This document shows, piece after piece, positions 15,408 to 25,189 of a DNA stretch of 33,386 bases. How positions within the stretch are numbered: the stretch's first letter is position 1; each line of letters starts with the position of its first letter. Source of the DNA: Akkermansia sp. (lineage in GTDB: Bacteria > Verrucomicrobiota > Verrucomicrobiia > Verrucomicrobiales > Akkermansiaceae); the NCBI GenBank assembly GCA_017435365.1, contig JAFSFD010000042.1, forward strand, positions 1 through 33,386. The letters are read 5' to 3'. A model generated the notes under the pieces. That model saw nothing but the letters and a program-made list of their open reading frames with translations. It was not told the DNA's origin and did not search any database. The position numbers and the translations under genes are program-made.

Positions 15408-15436
15408 TTGCGTTGAGTCTATTAGGATGCTATATT
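15408..15436 (+). promoter_or_regulatory. Promoter of the HU gene
   Basis: TTGCGT (15408-15413), 17-nt spacer, TATATT (15431-15436). The ATG at 15469 lies 32 nt further on, so this transcript has a normal leader. Confidence 0.6.
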
Positions 15437-15468
15437 CTGCCCGTTACCGCAATCCCCTTATAAATTAT

Positions 15469-15735
15469 ATGAACAAGACTCAGCTTATTGACGCTATCCA
15501 GAAGGAACTCGGCCCGGATGCAACCAAGAAGTGCGCCGCCGAGGCTTTGAACGCCACTCTCGCCGCCATCACCAAGGCCGTTGCCACGGAAAAGGTGCAG
15601 CTCGTCGGTTTCGGTACCTTCGAAACCAAGACCCGCCCCGCCCGCACTGGCCGCAATCCCCGCACCGGCGAGGCCATGACCATCCCGGCCAGCTCCGTGG
15701 TGAGCTTCAAGGCTTCCTCTGCCCTCAAGGGTTAA
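15469..15735 (+). CDS. HU-family histone-like DNA-binding protein
   Basis: This 88-residue protein starts MNKTQLIDAI, has two N-terminal helices for dimerisation, and then the beta-ribbon arm VGFGTFETKTRPARTGRNP with the intercalating Pro of RNP. It ends FKASSALKG. HU dimers bend and compact DNA and support recombination and replication. The start at 15469 rather than 15403 follows family length (about 90) and the promoter, whose -10 lies downstream of the longer start. It has its own promoter and a very strong terminator, so it is monocistronic. Confidence 0.93.
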   Translation: MNKTQLIDAIQKELGPDATKKCAAEALNATLAAITKAVATEKVQLVGFGTFETKTRPARTGRNPRTGEAMTIPASSVVSFKASSALKG

Positions 15736-15757
15736 TCCCCCAACCTCATTCATTTCA

Positions 15758-15793
15758 GAAAAACCCCGGTTCCTCGCAGAACCGGGGTTTTTC
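15758..15793 (+). terminator. Strong terminator after HU, probably bidirectional
   Basis: GAAAAACCCCGGTTC (15758-15772), loop CTCGCA, GAACCGGGGTTTTTC (15779-15793): a perfect 15-bp stem with A and T tracts on both flanks. It serves HU (+) and could also end bioD (-). Confidence 0.92.
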
Positions 15794-15815
15794 TATTGAA
15801 GTAAAATAAATGGAA

Positions 15816-16451
15816 TCAGGCCAAAATTGCGGCCGAATCAAGCTCATCGTCGCCGAAGATGAGCTCAGCCAGCACCGGGAGCCCGGTGTATTCCTCCAGC
15901 ATGGCGCGGTTGGTCACCGCAGCGGTGTCCCACTCCTCACTCTGCTGATTGAGAATAATGCCGCGGCACTCCAACCCGCGCTGCTGAATCGCGCGGGCGG
16001 TGAGGATGGCCTGGCTCACGGCCCCCTGCCGGTTGCTCACCACCAGCAGCACAGGCATCTGCAGCGCGGCAGCCAGATCCGCCATGGTCCCCCCCGGGCA
16101 AAGCGGCGTTTCCCAGCCTCCCACGCCCTCCACCAGCAAAGTCTCGTATTTTGCAGCAAGCTCGTGGGTACGGGCCGCCAGTTCCGGAATGGAAACCGCA
16201 CGGCGTTCAAACTCCGCCCCCATGCGGGGATCCGCCAGTGTGCGGAGGTACAGGGGATTGATTATCTCGAGTTGCAGCGTGGGCTCCCCGGCAGCATCCC
16301 GCATGGCGCGGAGCTCTTTGCGGTCGCCGCAGGAAACGGGTTTGCACCCCATGGCCGGCACCCCGCGCCGCTTCAAGTCGCGCAGCAAAGCCGCCACCAC
16401 GTGGGTCTTGCCCACGCCTACATCCGTTCCGGTTATAAAACAGGCACTCAT
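15816..16451 (-). CDS. bioD: Dethiobiotin synthetase
   Basis: This is 211 residues from the ATG at 16451 (MSACFITGTDVGVGKT), with the P-loop at the very N-terminus as in BioD. KPVSCG, the LLVEGVGGWETPL switch region and the later ILNQQS adenine-specificity stretch follow. BioD forms the ureido ring of dethiobiotin from DAPA, CO2 and ATP. The other bio genes are not in this window. It is the third gene after cdaA and the YbbR-like stub, starting 13 nt after the stub's stop. The in-frame extension to 16493 overlaps the stub and adds non-family residues, so it is rejected. Confidence 0.92.
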   Translation of the reverse strand: MSACFITGTDVGVGKTHVVAALLRDLKRRGVPAMGCKPVSCGDRKELRAMRDAAGEPTLQLEIINPLYLRTLADPRMGAEFERRAVSIPELAARTHELAAKYETLLVEGVGGWETPLCPGGTMADLAAALQMPVLLVVSNRQGAVSQAILTARAIQQRGLECRGIILNQQSEEWDTAAVTNRAMLEEYTGLPVLAELIFGDDELDSAAILA

Positions 16452-16464
16452 AGGAAAGAAGAAA

Positions 16465-16632
16465 TCACTCCGGCATAGACAGCCGGATATCATCGATGCT
16501 CCACTCCGGCCCGGATGCCCGGACCAGCAGGTGATTCACCATGAACCACACCACAACCGCCGCCGCCAGGCATATCAGCTTGGCCTGCCAGTTAGTGGTG
16601 AACAACTTCTGTAATCTGCTCCTGTGTCGCAT
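16465..16632 (-). CDS. 55-aa YbbR/CdaR-like membrane stub
   Basis: An ATG at 16632 opens a 55-codon frame that overlaps the last 41 bases of cdaA and ends 13 nt before bioD. It reads MRHRSRLQKL, FTTNWQAKLI, CLAAAVVVWF, MVNHLLVRAS, then 15 further residues. The NWQAKLICLAAAVVVWFMV block is the basic-plus-transmembrane start found in YbbR-domain proteins (CdaR), which normally follow cdaA and regulate it. All the extracytoplasmic YbbR repeats are missing. Gene order, overlap and the membrane segment argue that it is real. Whether it still controls CdaA, or is a remnant, is unknown. Confidence 0.65.
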   Translation of the reverse strand: MRHRSRLQKLFTTNWQAKLICLAAAVVVWFMVNHLLVRASGPEWSIDDIRLSMPE

Positions 16633-17380
16633 GTGAATATAAGAGTTTGGTTAAATTCTCAGTGAGAAGGTCGAGGTTGATATCCCTCTGCACCACATTG
16701 CCCACGGCCAGAGATACCGAGCCGGTTTCTTCAGAAACGATGATGACCACCGCATCCGATGCTTCAGCCAGCCCGATACCGGCGCGGTGGCGAAGCCCCA
16801 TGCTGCGGTCCTTCAATTCGCGGTTGGAAACAGGGAGGATGGCCGCAGCTGCCACAATGCGTTCGTTGTTCACAATCACCGCTCCGTCGTGCAGCAGCGT
16901 CTTGGGCATAAAGATTGTGCCAATCAATTCGCGCGTATACTGGGCATCCAGCTCCGTGCCGGTCTTGGCGTATTCCTGCAACTTATTGGAGCGGCAGATG
17001 GCAATGAGCGCACCATAACGCTTGGAAACCAGATAAGCAACGGACTCACGCACCAAGGTCACGAAGTCCTGGTTTTCCTGCTGGGCATTGATGAGCCGGG
17101 CTATCAATTTATTGGAGCCGAGCCGCGCCAGGGCCGTGCGCAACTCCGGCTGAAAAAGGATGACCAGGATAGTGCCCGGCCCGATGATGAGGCCGGCAAG
17201 ATGCTTCAGCACCACGGCATGCGTCAGTTCCAAAAGGAAGTACCCCAGAATAACCGTGGCGATGAGCCCCGCCAGGATGGCAGCCGCGCGGGAATCCTTC
17301 ACCGCCCGGTAAAGCTGGTAGAATAAGGCCCAGAGCACCAGAATCTCAAAGAGGCCTCTGAGGATTTCGTAAAAGGTCAT
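16592..17380 (-). CDS. cdaA: Diadenylate cyclase CdaA (c-di-AMP synthase)
   Basis: This 262-residue protein has three N-terminal membrane helices (about 10-28, 34-52, 58-78) and a DisA_N catalytic domain. Asp-165/Gly-166/Ala-167 (HDGAVIV) and Arg-197/His-198/Arg-199 (GLRHRAGIG) are the two signature motifs that bind and condense two ATP into c-di-AMP. This messenger controls potassium and osmolyte balance and wall homeostasis in many bacteria. It heads a minus-strand operon with the YbbR-like stub and bioD. A TTGCCA-17-TAAGAT promoter ends 6 nt from the ATG, so the mRNA is predicted leaderless. It is divergent from the LptF/LptG-type gene. Confidence 0.93.
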   Translation of the reverse strand: MTFYEILRGLFEILVLWALFYQLYRAVKDSRAAAILAGLIATVILGYFLLELTHAVVLKHLAGLIIGPGTILVILFQPELRTALARLGSNKLIARLINAQQENQDFVTLVRESVAYLVSKRYGALIAICRSNKLQEYAKTGTELDAQYTRELIGTIFMPKTLLHDGAVIVNNERIVAAAAILPVSNRELKDRSMGLRHRAGIGLAEASDAVVIIVSEETGSVSLAVGNVVQRDINLDLLTENLTKLLYSHATQEQITEVVHH

Positions 17381-17386
17381 GCGCGT

Positions 17387-17415
17387 ATCTTACTATGTTA
17401 AAAGGCACATGGCAA
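17387..17415 (-). promoter_or_regulatory. Promoter of cdaA, predicted leaderless
   Basis: Minus strand TTGCCA (17415-17410), 17-nt spacer, TAAGAT (17392-17387), then 6 nt to the ATG at 17380. Confidence 0.65.
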
Positions 17416-17479
17416 GCGGAAATGGCAGCGCTGCCGCGGCCTGTTAAGCGAAAATATGATGCAATGAAGATTTTCCTGT

Positions 17480-17507
17480 TTGCAAGAACGGTAAAATATG
17501 CTAGAAT
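17480..17507 (+). promoter_or_regulatory. Promoter of the LptF/LptG-type gene
   Basis: TTGCAA (17480-17485), 16-nt spacer, TAGAAT (17502-17507), 13 nt before the ATG at 17521. It supports that start over upstream in-frame codons. Confidence 0.55.
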
Positions 17508-17520
17508 GACGGGCGTTGCA

Positions 17521-18747
17521 ATGAAGACCATAGACCGTTACATTCTCAAGCAACTCATCTCCGTCACTTTTCTGGGGGTGCTTTCGCTCACTATGCTGCT
17601 TCTGCTTGGCCAGTTGTTCAAGGAGTTGCACTCGCTTCTTGTGGAAAGCGGAGCCCCGCCCACCATTGTCATCGACTTCATCCTTCAGGTTATTCCCTTC
17701 TCGCTCACCTTCTCGGTACCCTGGGGATTCCTGACAGCCGTTCTGCTTGTCTACGGACGATTGGCGGCGGATAATGAGCTGACCTCCATGCGCATGGCGG
17801 GGCTGAGTCTGTGGCGTCTCAGCGCGCCGGCCATCGGCATGGGCCTTGCCCTCTCCGGCCTCTGCTACTACATCAACATTGAAGTAGCCCCCAAGGGCAA
17901 GAACGCCATGAGCGACCTCGTCATGAAGGCCGCCATGGATAACCCCCGCAACCTGCTCAACTCCAGCCAGAGCGTTACCAAGCTCGATAAAGTCCAGCTC
18001 TATATTGAGCAACGCTCCGGGGACGAACTGCGGGGGCTGCATGTCTACCCCATCAGCAAGGGGGCAGATATGAGCTCCGATTTCGACGCCATCCACGCCG
18101 AGTCTGCCATCATCGGCGACTTCGACCGCAAGACCCGACAGCTCCAGCTCACCCTGAAGAATGCCCACATTGAACGCTCCGGCGGGGCTCAGACGGATAT
18201 GCCGGCCATTGCGGTCATGCCGCTGCGCATCCACATTCCGATTGATGACCAGCGGAGGCTGAAATCAAACCGCTTCACGAACAGCGAAATCAGCTATGTG
18301 CTCAACCACATCAAAACAACGCTGGAACTCGACATGACCGACCTGGAGCGGCTGGAGGACAACGCCGCCGAGAACCCGGTCTTTCCCTGTGCCGAGCAGC
18401 TCTGGGCCGAGGTACGCAAGGATGTGAACTACTACAACTCCCTGCGCAAGAAAAAGAACCGCCTGGCATTCGAGACCGAGGGCACCCAGCGTGCATCCTT
18501 TGCCTGCGCCTGCCTGGTATTCTCCCTCATCGGCGTGCCGCTGGCCATCACCGCCCGCCGCAAGGACACCTCCACCGGCTTTGCCATGGGCATTCTGGTA
18601 GCAGCAGTCTACTTCGTAGCCTTGGTGTTCTGCGAACTTTCCCGCAAATCCAGCGGCATCACCCCGTACATCGTGCTGTGGGTGCCCAATGTGCTCTGCG
18701 CCGCATTTGCCATCTGGCAGCACCAGAAAGCCAAGTACCGCGGGTAA
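17521..18747 (+). CDS. LPS export permease, LptF/LptG family
   Basis: This is 408 residues from MKTIDRYILKQ, the standard YjgP/YjgQ opening. Three N-terminal membrane helices (about 12-35, 55-80, 100-122) are followed by a periplasmic beta-jellyroll region (about 130-300) and three C-terminal helices (about 325-395). LptF and LptG form the membrane part of the LptB2FG ABC transporter that lifts lipopolysaccharide out of the inner membrane. A single gene cannot be assigned to F or G from sequence by eye. Only one such gene is in the window; the other must lie elsewhere. A long terminator follows. Confidence 0.88.
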   Translation: MKTIDRYILKQLISVTFLGVLSLTMLLLLGQLFKELHSLLVESGAPPTIVIDFILQVIPFSLTFSVPWGFLTAVLLVYGRLAADNELTSMRMAGLSLWRLSAPAIGMGLALSGLCYYINIEVAPKGKNAMSDLVMKAAMDNPRNLLNSSQSVTKLDKVQLYIEQRSGDELRGLHVYPISKGADMSSDFDAIHAESAIIGDFDRKTRQLQLTLKNAHIERSGGAQTDMPAIAVMPLRIHIPIDDQRRLKSNRFTNSEISYVLNHIKTTLELDMTDLERLEDNAAENPVFPCAEQLWAEVRKDVNYYNSLRKKKNRLAFETEGTQRASFACACLVFSLIGVPLAITARRKDTSTGFAMGILVAAVYFVALVFCELSRKSSGITPYIVLWVPNVLCAAFAIWQHQKAKYRG

Positions 18748-18766
18748 AAAAGCAAGTACCCTTACT

Positions 18767-18800
18767 AAAAAAGAGCCGCTTTCAAAAGCGGCTCTTTTTT
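18767..18800. terminator. Bidirectional terminator between the permease gene and metH
   Basis: AAAAAAGAGCCGCTTT (18767-18782) and AAAGCGGCTCTTTTTT (18785-18800) are perfect complements. The genes on either side converge, and both strands end in a T tract. Confidence 0.92.
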
Positions 18801-18816
18801 CGTGCCCTGAGAAACA

Positions 18817-22524
<3,708 letters not shown>

Positions 22525-22536
22525 ATAGCTGCTTGT

Positions 22537-22564
22537 ATAGTAAAACTGCCGGTCGGGGGTTCAA
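22537..22564 (-). promoter_or_regulatory. Candidate metH promoter inside the nuoA terminator
   Basis: Minus strand TTGAAC (22564-22559), 16-nt spacer, TACTAT (22542-22537), then 12 nt to the metH ATG. The -35 box falls in the hairpin loop of the preceding terminator. Confidence 0.45.
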
Positions 22565-22579
22565 GCCCGAACCGGCAGT
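22541..22579 (-). terminator. Terminator of nuoA
   Basis: ACTGCCGGT (22545-22553) pairs with ACCGGCAGT (22571-22579), extended by CGGG/CCCG inside, with a short T run on the minus strand. It stands 35 nt beyond the nuoA stop. Confidence 0.75.
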
Positions 22580-22613
22580 GTTCAGAAAATCATATTCGTA
22601 TCCGGGCAGGAAA

Positions 22614-23006
22614 TCAGCGGCGCGGAGCGGGGTTGCGGTGCCAGGTGATGGCGCCCTTGCCCACGGCATAGAGGTAGGCCACCATCAGCACGCCGATGAA
22701 AGCCGTCATGGCGGCGAAAGCCTCGCCATTATTCATCACCACATCCTGGAAGCCCAGCGCCCAGGGATACAGGAAAATCACCTCCAGGTCAAACACCAGG
22801 AACAGAATGGCCACCAGGTAGAACTTGATGGAGAAGAATGACGGAGCACCATCACCCTCGGGCACGTTACCGCATTCGTAGGGCACATCCATGGCGGAGC
22901 GCATCTTCGAGCGGCGGCCGAATGCAATACTCAGAACGATGATGAGACCGGCAAAGCCGAAACCGGCAATCAACTGAATAAGGGCTGAAAAATATTCCTG
23001 TAACAT
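22614..23006 (-). CDS. nuoA: NADH-quinone oxidoreductase subunit A
   Basis: This 130-residue protein has three membrane helices (about 12-30, 62-82, 92-112) and the conserved loop MDVPYECGNVPEGDG (family: Y-E-C-G), followed by FSIKFYLVAILFLVFDLEV. The length and motif are standard for subunit A of complex I. It stands alone between its own promoter and terminator, without nuoB or other complex I genes beside it, which is unusual. Either the remaining subunits lie elsewhere or this is an extra copy. Confidence 0.93.
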   Translation of the reverse strand: MLQEYFSALIQLIAGFGFAGLIIVLSIAFGRRSKMRSAMDVPYECGNVPEGDGAPSFFSIKFYLVAILFLVFDLEVIFLYPWALGFQDVVMNNGEAFAAMTAFIGVLMVAYLYAVGKGAITWHRNPAPRR

Positions 23007-23020
23007 AACGCGGTGCAGAT

Positions 23021-23049
23021 TTTATACCAATATTGCAGGCACAAGTCAA
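23021..23049 (-). promoter_or_regulatory. Promoter of nuoA
   Basis: Minus strand TTGACT (23049-23044), 17-nt spacer, TATAAA (23026-23021), 14 nt before the ATG at 23006. It is one of the closest matches to consensus in the window. Confidence 0.75.
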
Positions 23050-23119
23050 TACAAAACCCATACAGCCGCCGCCGGAAGGACAACTTTTGCGCCCCTTTCC
23101 CTGCTCCACCGGGAACTGA

Positions 23120-23695
23120 TTACCTGCCGCCGCCGGAAAGGCGCGGGCGGTAATGCCCGGTCAGCGGAAAGAGAAAGAGACTGTCCTCTTCTTCGGTTCC
23201 GGCGCCGATGTTGTGAATGACCAGCGGCGTGCCGTCCTCGCTTTTGCAGTCGCTCACTATCATGATGTGCGGCAGGCTGCCCCCTACCAGGCAGGTTACG
23301 AGGTCACCGGGCTTATAATCGGCAGGATTTTCCGTAACAGGCAGCCCCCAGCCCCGGCGCTTGAAAAAGGTCTGCAAATTGGGCACCCGTCGGTGGTCAA
23401 TATTCTTATCCGGCCGCTTGAGTCCCCAGTGCTTCGGGTAGGCCGCAAAGTTGCGCTTCATATCCTCATGCACCTCTTTCTGCAGGTCAAAATCGAGCAA
23501 GCGCAGCGCGCGAATCACCACATCCGTACACACCCCGCGCTCCGCCGGCACATCCCCACCGGGATACGCCAGCCGCACATAGGCAGAATCATACTCCACC
23601 GTCACCCCGATCTGGCGACGCGCCAGTTCCGGCAGGCGGGTATCAGCCCAGGCGGAGGAGATAATAAAGGCCACCAGAAGTAAAAAGCATTTCAT
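23120..23695 (-). CDS. Secreted DUF1287 protein
   Basis: This 191-residue protein has a short signal peptide (residues 1-17, ending SAWA). The DUF1287 domain has Cys-56 in AERGVCTDVVIRALR, His in HRRVPNLQTFF, the DYKPGDLVTC stretch and HIMIVSD and VIHNIGAG near the end. The Cys/His arrangement resembles papain-like NlpC/P60 or amidase folds, and YijF of E. coli belongs to this family. The substrate is unknown, perhaps a cell-wall amide. It starts 4 nt after the stop of the Sel1-repeat lipoprotein, so the two are co-transcribed. Confidence 0.85.
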   Translation of the reverse strand: MKCFLLLVAFIISSAWADTRLPELARRQIGVTVEYDSAYVRLAYPGGDVPAERGVCTDVVIRALRLLDFDLQKEVHEDMKRNFAAYPKHWGLKRPDKNIDHRRVPNLQTFFKRRGWGLPVTENPADYKPGDLVTCLVGGSLPHIMIVSDCKSEDGTPLVIHNIGAGTEEEDSLFLFPLTGHYRPRLSGGGR

Positions 23696-23699
23696 GGTA

Positions 23700-24536
23700 T
23701 CAATTCTTTTCCTTGCTCATGAGTTCCCGGAGGCGTGCATCCCAGGCCTCGGCCTCCTTTTCATGCTCCTTCGCATTTTTTCCATTGCGAAGGATATTGA
23801 TAAGGCGGGCCATGGCAGGTTTGTAATCCTGCCCGGCGGCCATGCGCAGCATGGCCATGCCGCGGGTCTCATCCTTCACCAGCGGCTCGCCCAGCAGCAG
23901 CATCTCCGCAAAGATATGCTGCGCCAGCGGGTCGCCGGCCAGCGCACCCTTCTCAAACCAGGCAGCCGCCGTGGTTGCATCTTCCAGATATTTATAATAC
24001 AGGTTGCCCAGGGCTGTGGCCGCCTGCGGCACTGCGGCAGAGGCCTTGACCAGCCAGTCCACGCCCTCCTGCCGGGTCTGCTCATTCTGCGCCAGAATGC
24101 GCCCCAGGCGGTACTGGCCCTCGGCAATGCCGGCTTCTGCCGCCACGCGCCAGTGCTTCAGCGCCGTTTCCACATCCTTCTTCCCGAGCAGACCGTCATA
24201 ATGCAGCAGCCCCAGGAACACCTCGGCCTCCTTGCTGCCCTGCGCAGCCGCCCTGGTAAACCACTGCAGCGCCTGCTGCGCATCCGCCTGCACCCCCTGC
24301 CCGCCGGCATAATAGATACCACCCAGGTCCAGCTGGGCGCGCAGCCAGCCGCCCTCGGCCGCCTTGCGCAGCCACTCCAGGGCCCCGGCAAAATCGGACT
24401 GCGCATTCTCCACATTCGGCTGCAGGAGAATCAGCGCTTTCTCATACATAGCCTGTGGGGTGGCAGGTTCATCGGCGTGGTCATCCTGACAAGCCGCAAG
24501 CAGCAGCACAGGAAGCAGCAACAGCGTTCGTTTCAT
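23700..24536 (-). CDS. Sel1-repeat lipoprotein
   Basis: This is 278 residues from the ATG at 24536 (MKRTLLLLPVLLLAAC). The lipobox LAAC puts the acylated Cys at residue 16. Sel1/TPR-like repeats fill the rest, each with a pattern such as AxxWLRKAAEGGWLRAQLDLG, at about residues 50-240. Such solenoids usually bind partner proteins in the envelope. A TTGCCA-17-TATAAT promoter ends 6 nt before this ATG, which excludes the longer in-frame start at 24560 (that start lies inside the promoter). It forms an operon with DUF1287 downstream. Confidence 0.87.
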   Translation of the reverse strand: MKRTLLLLPVLLLAACQDDHADEPATPQAMYEKALILLQPNVENAQSDFAGALEWLRKAAEGGWLRAQLDLGGIYYAGGQGVQADAQQALQWFTRAAAQGSKEAEVFLGLLHYDGLLGKKDVETALKHWRVAAEAGIAEGQYRLGRILAQNEQTRQEGVDWLVKASAAVPQAATALGNLYYKYLEDATTAAAWFEKGALAGDPLAQHIFAEMLLLGEPLVKDETRGMAMLRMAAGQDYKPAMARLINILRNGKNAKEHEKEAEAWDARLRELMSKEKN

Positions 24537-24542
24537 GCGCCC

Positions 24543-24571
24543 ATTATACTGCCCCGCCACCAGTTTGGCAA
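24543..24571 (-). promoter_or_regulatory. Promoter of the Sel1 lipoprotein gene, predicted leaderless
   Basis: Minus strand TTGCCA (24571-24566), 17-nt spacer, perfect TATAAT (24548-24543), 6 nt to the ATG at 24536. Initiation would fall at or beside the start codon. Confidence 0.75.
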
Positions 24572-24591
24572 GCCCCTTGCCCGCCTGTTTT

Positions 24592-24639
24592 TACGCAAGC
24601 TCATTTATCGGGCTGAGTACCCAAATGCGGGCTTGCGTA
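24592..24639. repeat. 48-bp palindromic element in a divergent intergenic region
   Basis: TACGCAAGC (24592-24600) pairs with GCTTGCGTA (24631-24639). Inside it CATTT with AAATG and GGG with CCC continue the stem around a 7-nt loop. It lies upstream of both neighbouring genes, so it is not an obvious terminator. A further smaller hairpin, CGGCAGA (24677-24683) with TCTGCCG (24697-24703), follows in the same 291-bp gap. Confidence 0.5.
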
Positions 24640-24813
24640 CGGGTTTCAGCATGCCCACTCATTTCCTCAGCTGCGTCGGCAGACCGGGGTGAGAAATCTG
24701 CCGCCGATTCGTTGTACCCTACGGATAGGCGCCCATTCCCCATAAAATCCGCTTCGGAGCACAAGCTTTTCTAAAGATTGGCGGTATGACGCCCTAATAT
24801 GGTTCGCATGTCC

Positions 24814-24818
24814 GGAGG
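24814..24818 (+). promoter_or_regulatory. Shine-Dalgarno GGAGG for the AP2-like gene
   Basis: GGAGG followed by 9 nt and ATG at 24828. This is one of few strong ribosome-binding sites in the window and supports that start over the in-frame ATG at 24843. Confidence 0.7.
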
Positions 24819-24827
24819 ATATATGAT

Positions 24828-25139
24828 ATGCTGCAAAGCGATATGAAGACTATCCGCAACATAACCCGCTTTACCTACGAATTCACCTCCTTTCAGGGAT
24901 GGCGCGTGACCCTCTGCCGCAATCAGGTGCATTTCACCCGCTATTTCTCCGATAAACAGTATGGCGGGGAACAGGCTGCGCTGGAGGCAGCTCTGGCCAC
25001 GCGTAATCACGTGCTGGCGTGTCTGCGGGATTATCCCGGCGAGCCGGAAAAAGCCTTTGAGCTCTGCCGCGAGGAACAGCAGCAGACCTGTTACCCCCGC
25101 GGGCTGCGTCCACGCAAAAACGCGCTGGCGGAATCATGA
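24828..25139 (+). CDS. Small AP2-like DNA-binding-domain protein
   Basis: This 103-residue protein contains FTSFQGWRVTLCRNQVHFTR, then YFSDKQYGGEQAALEAALATRN. That is three beta strands and a helix with the G-W-x-V and K-x-Y-G-G-x-x-x-A-L pattern of bacterial AP2/ERF-like domains. In bacteria this fold occurs in integrase arm domains, homing endonucleases and short stand-alone proteins of unknown role. The last 35 residues are charged and have two Cys. No catalytic domain is attached, so I infer only possible DNA binding. It converges with the glucan phosphorylase homologue, separated by a hairpin. Confidence 0.7.
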   Translation: MLQSDMKTIRNITRFTYEFTSFQGWRVTLCRNQVHFTRYFSDKQYGGEQAALEAALATRNHVLACLRDYPGEPEKAFELCREEQQQTCYPRGLRPRKNALAES

Positions 25140-25145
25140 AACAGC

Positions 25146-25175
25146 GGCCCCGCTGCCGGTGAGGGTAGCGGGGCC
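25146..25175. terminator. Hairpin between convergent genes
   Basis: GGCCCCGCT (25146-25154) and AGCGGGGCC (25167-25175) form a perfect 9-bp stem with a 12-nt loop. The T tracts are short on both strands (GTTT on the minus side). Confidence 0.55.
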
Positions 25176-25189
25176 AGCGGTTAATCGAA

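Noticed and set aside
22551..22573. tRNA 3' end (T-arm-like GGTTCAAG in a GC stem)
   Set aside because: No anticodon or D arm precedes it on either strand; the stem is explained as the nuoA terminator.
22525..22613. Cobalamin riboswitch upstream of metH
   Set aside because: The 89-bp gap is filled by the nuoA terminator; no B12-box-like conserved core is present and there is too little room.
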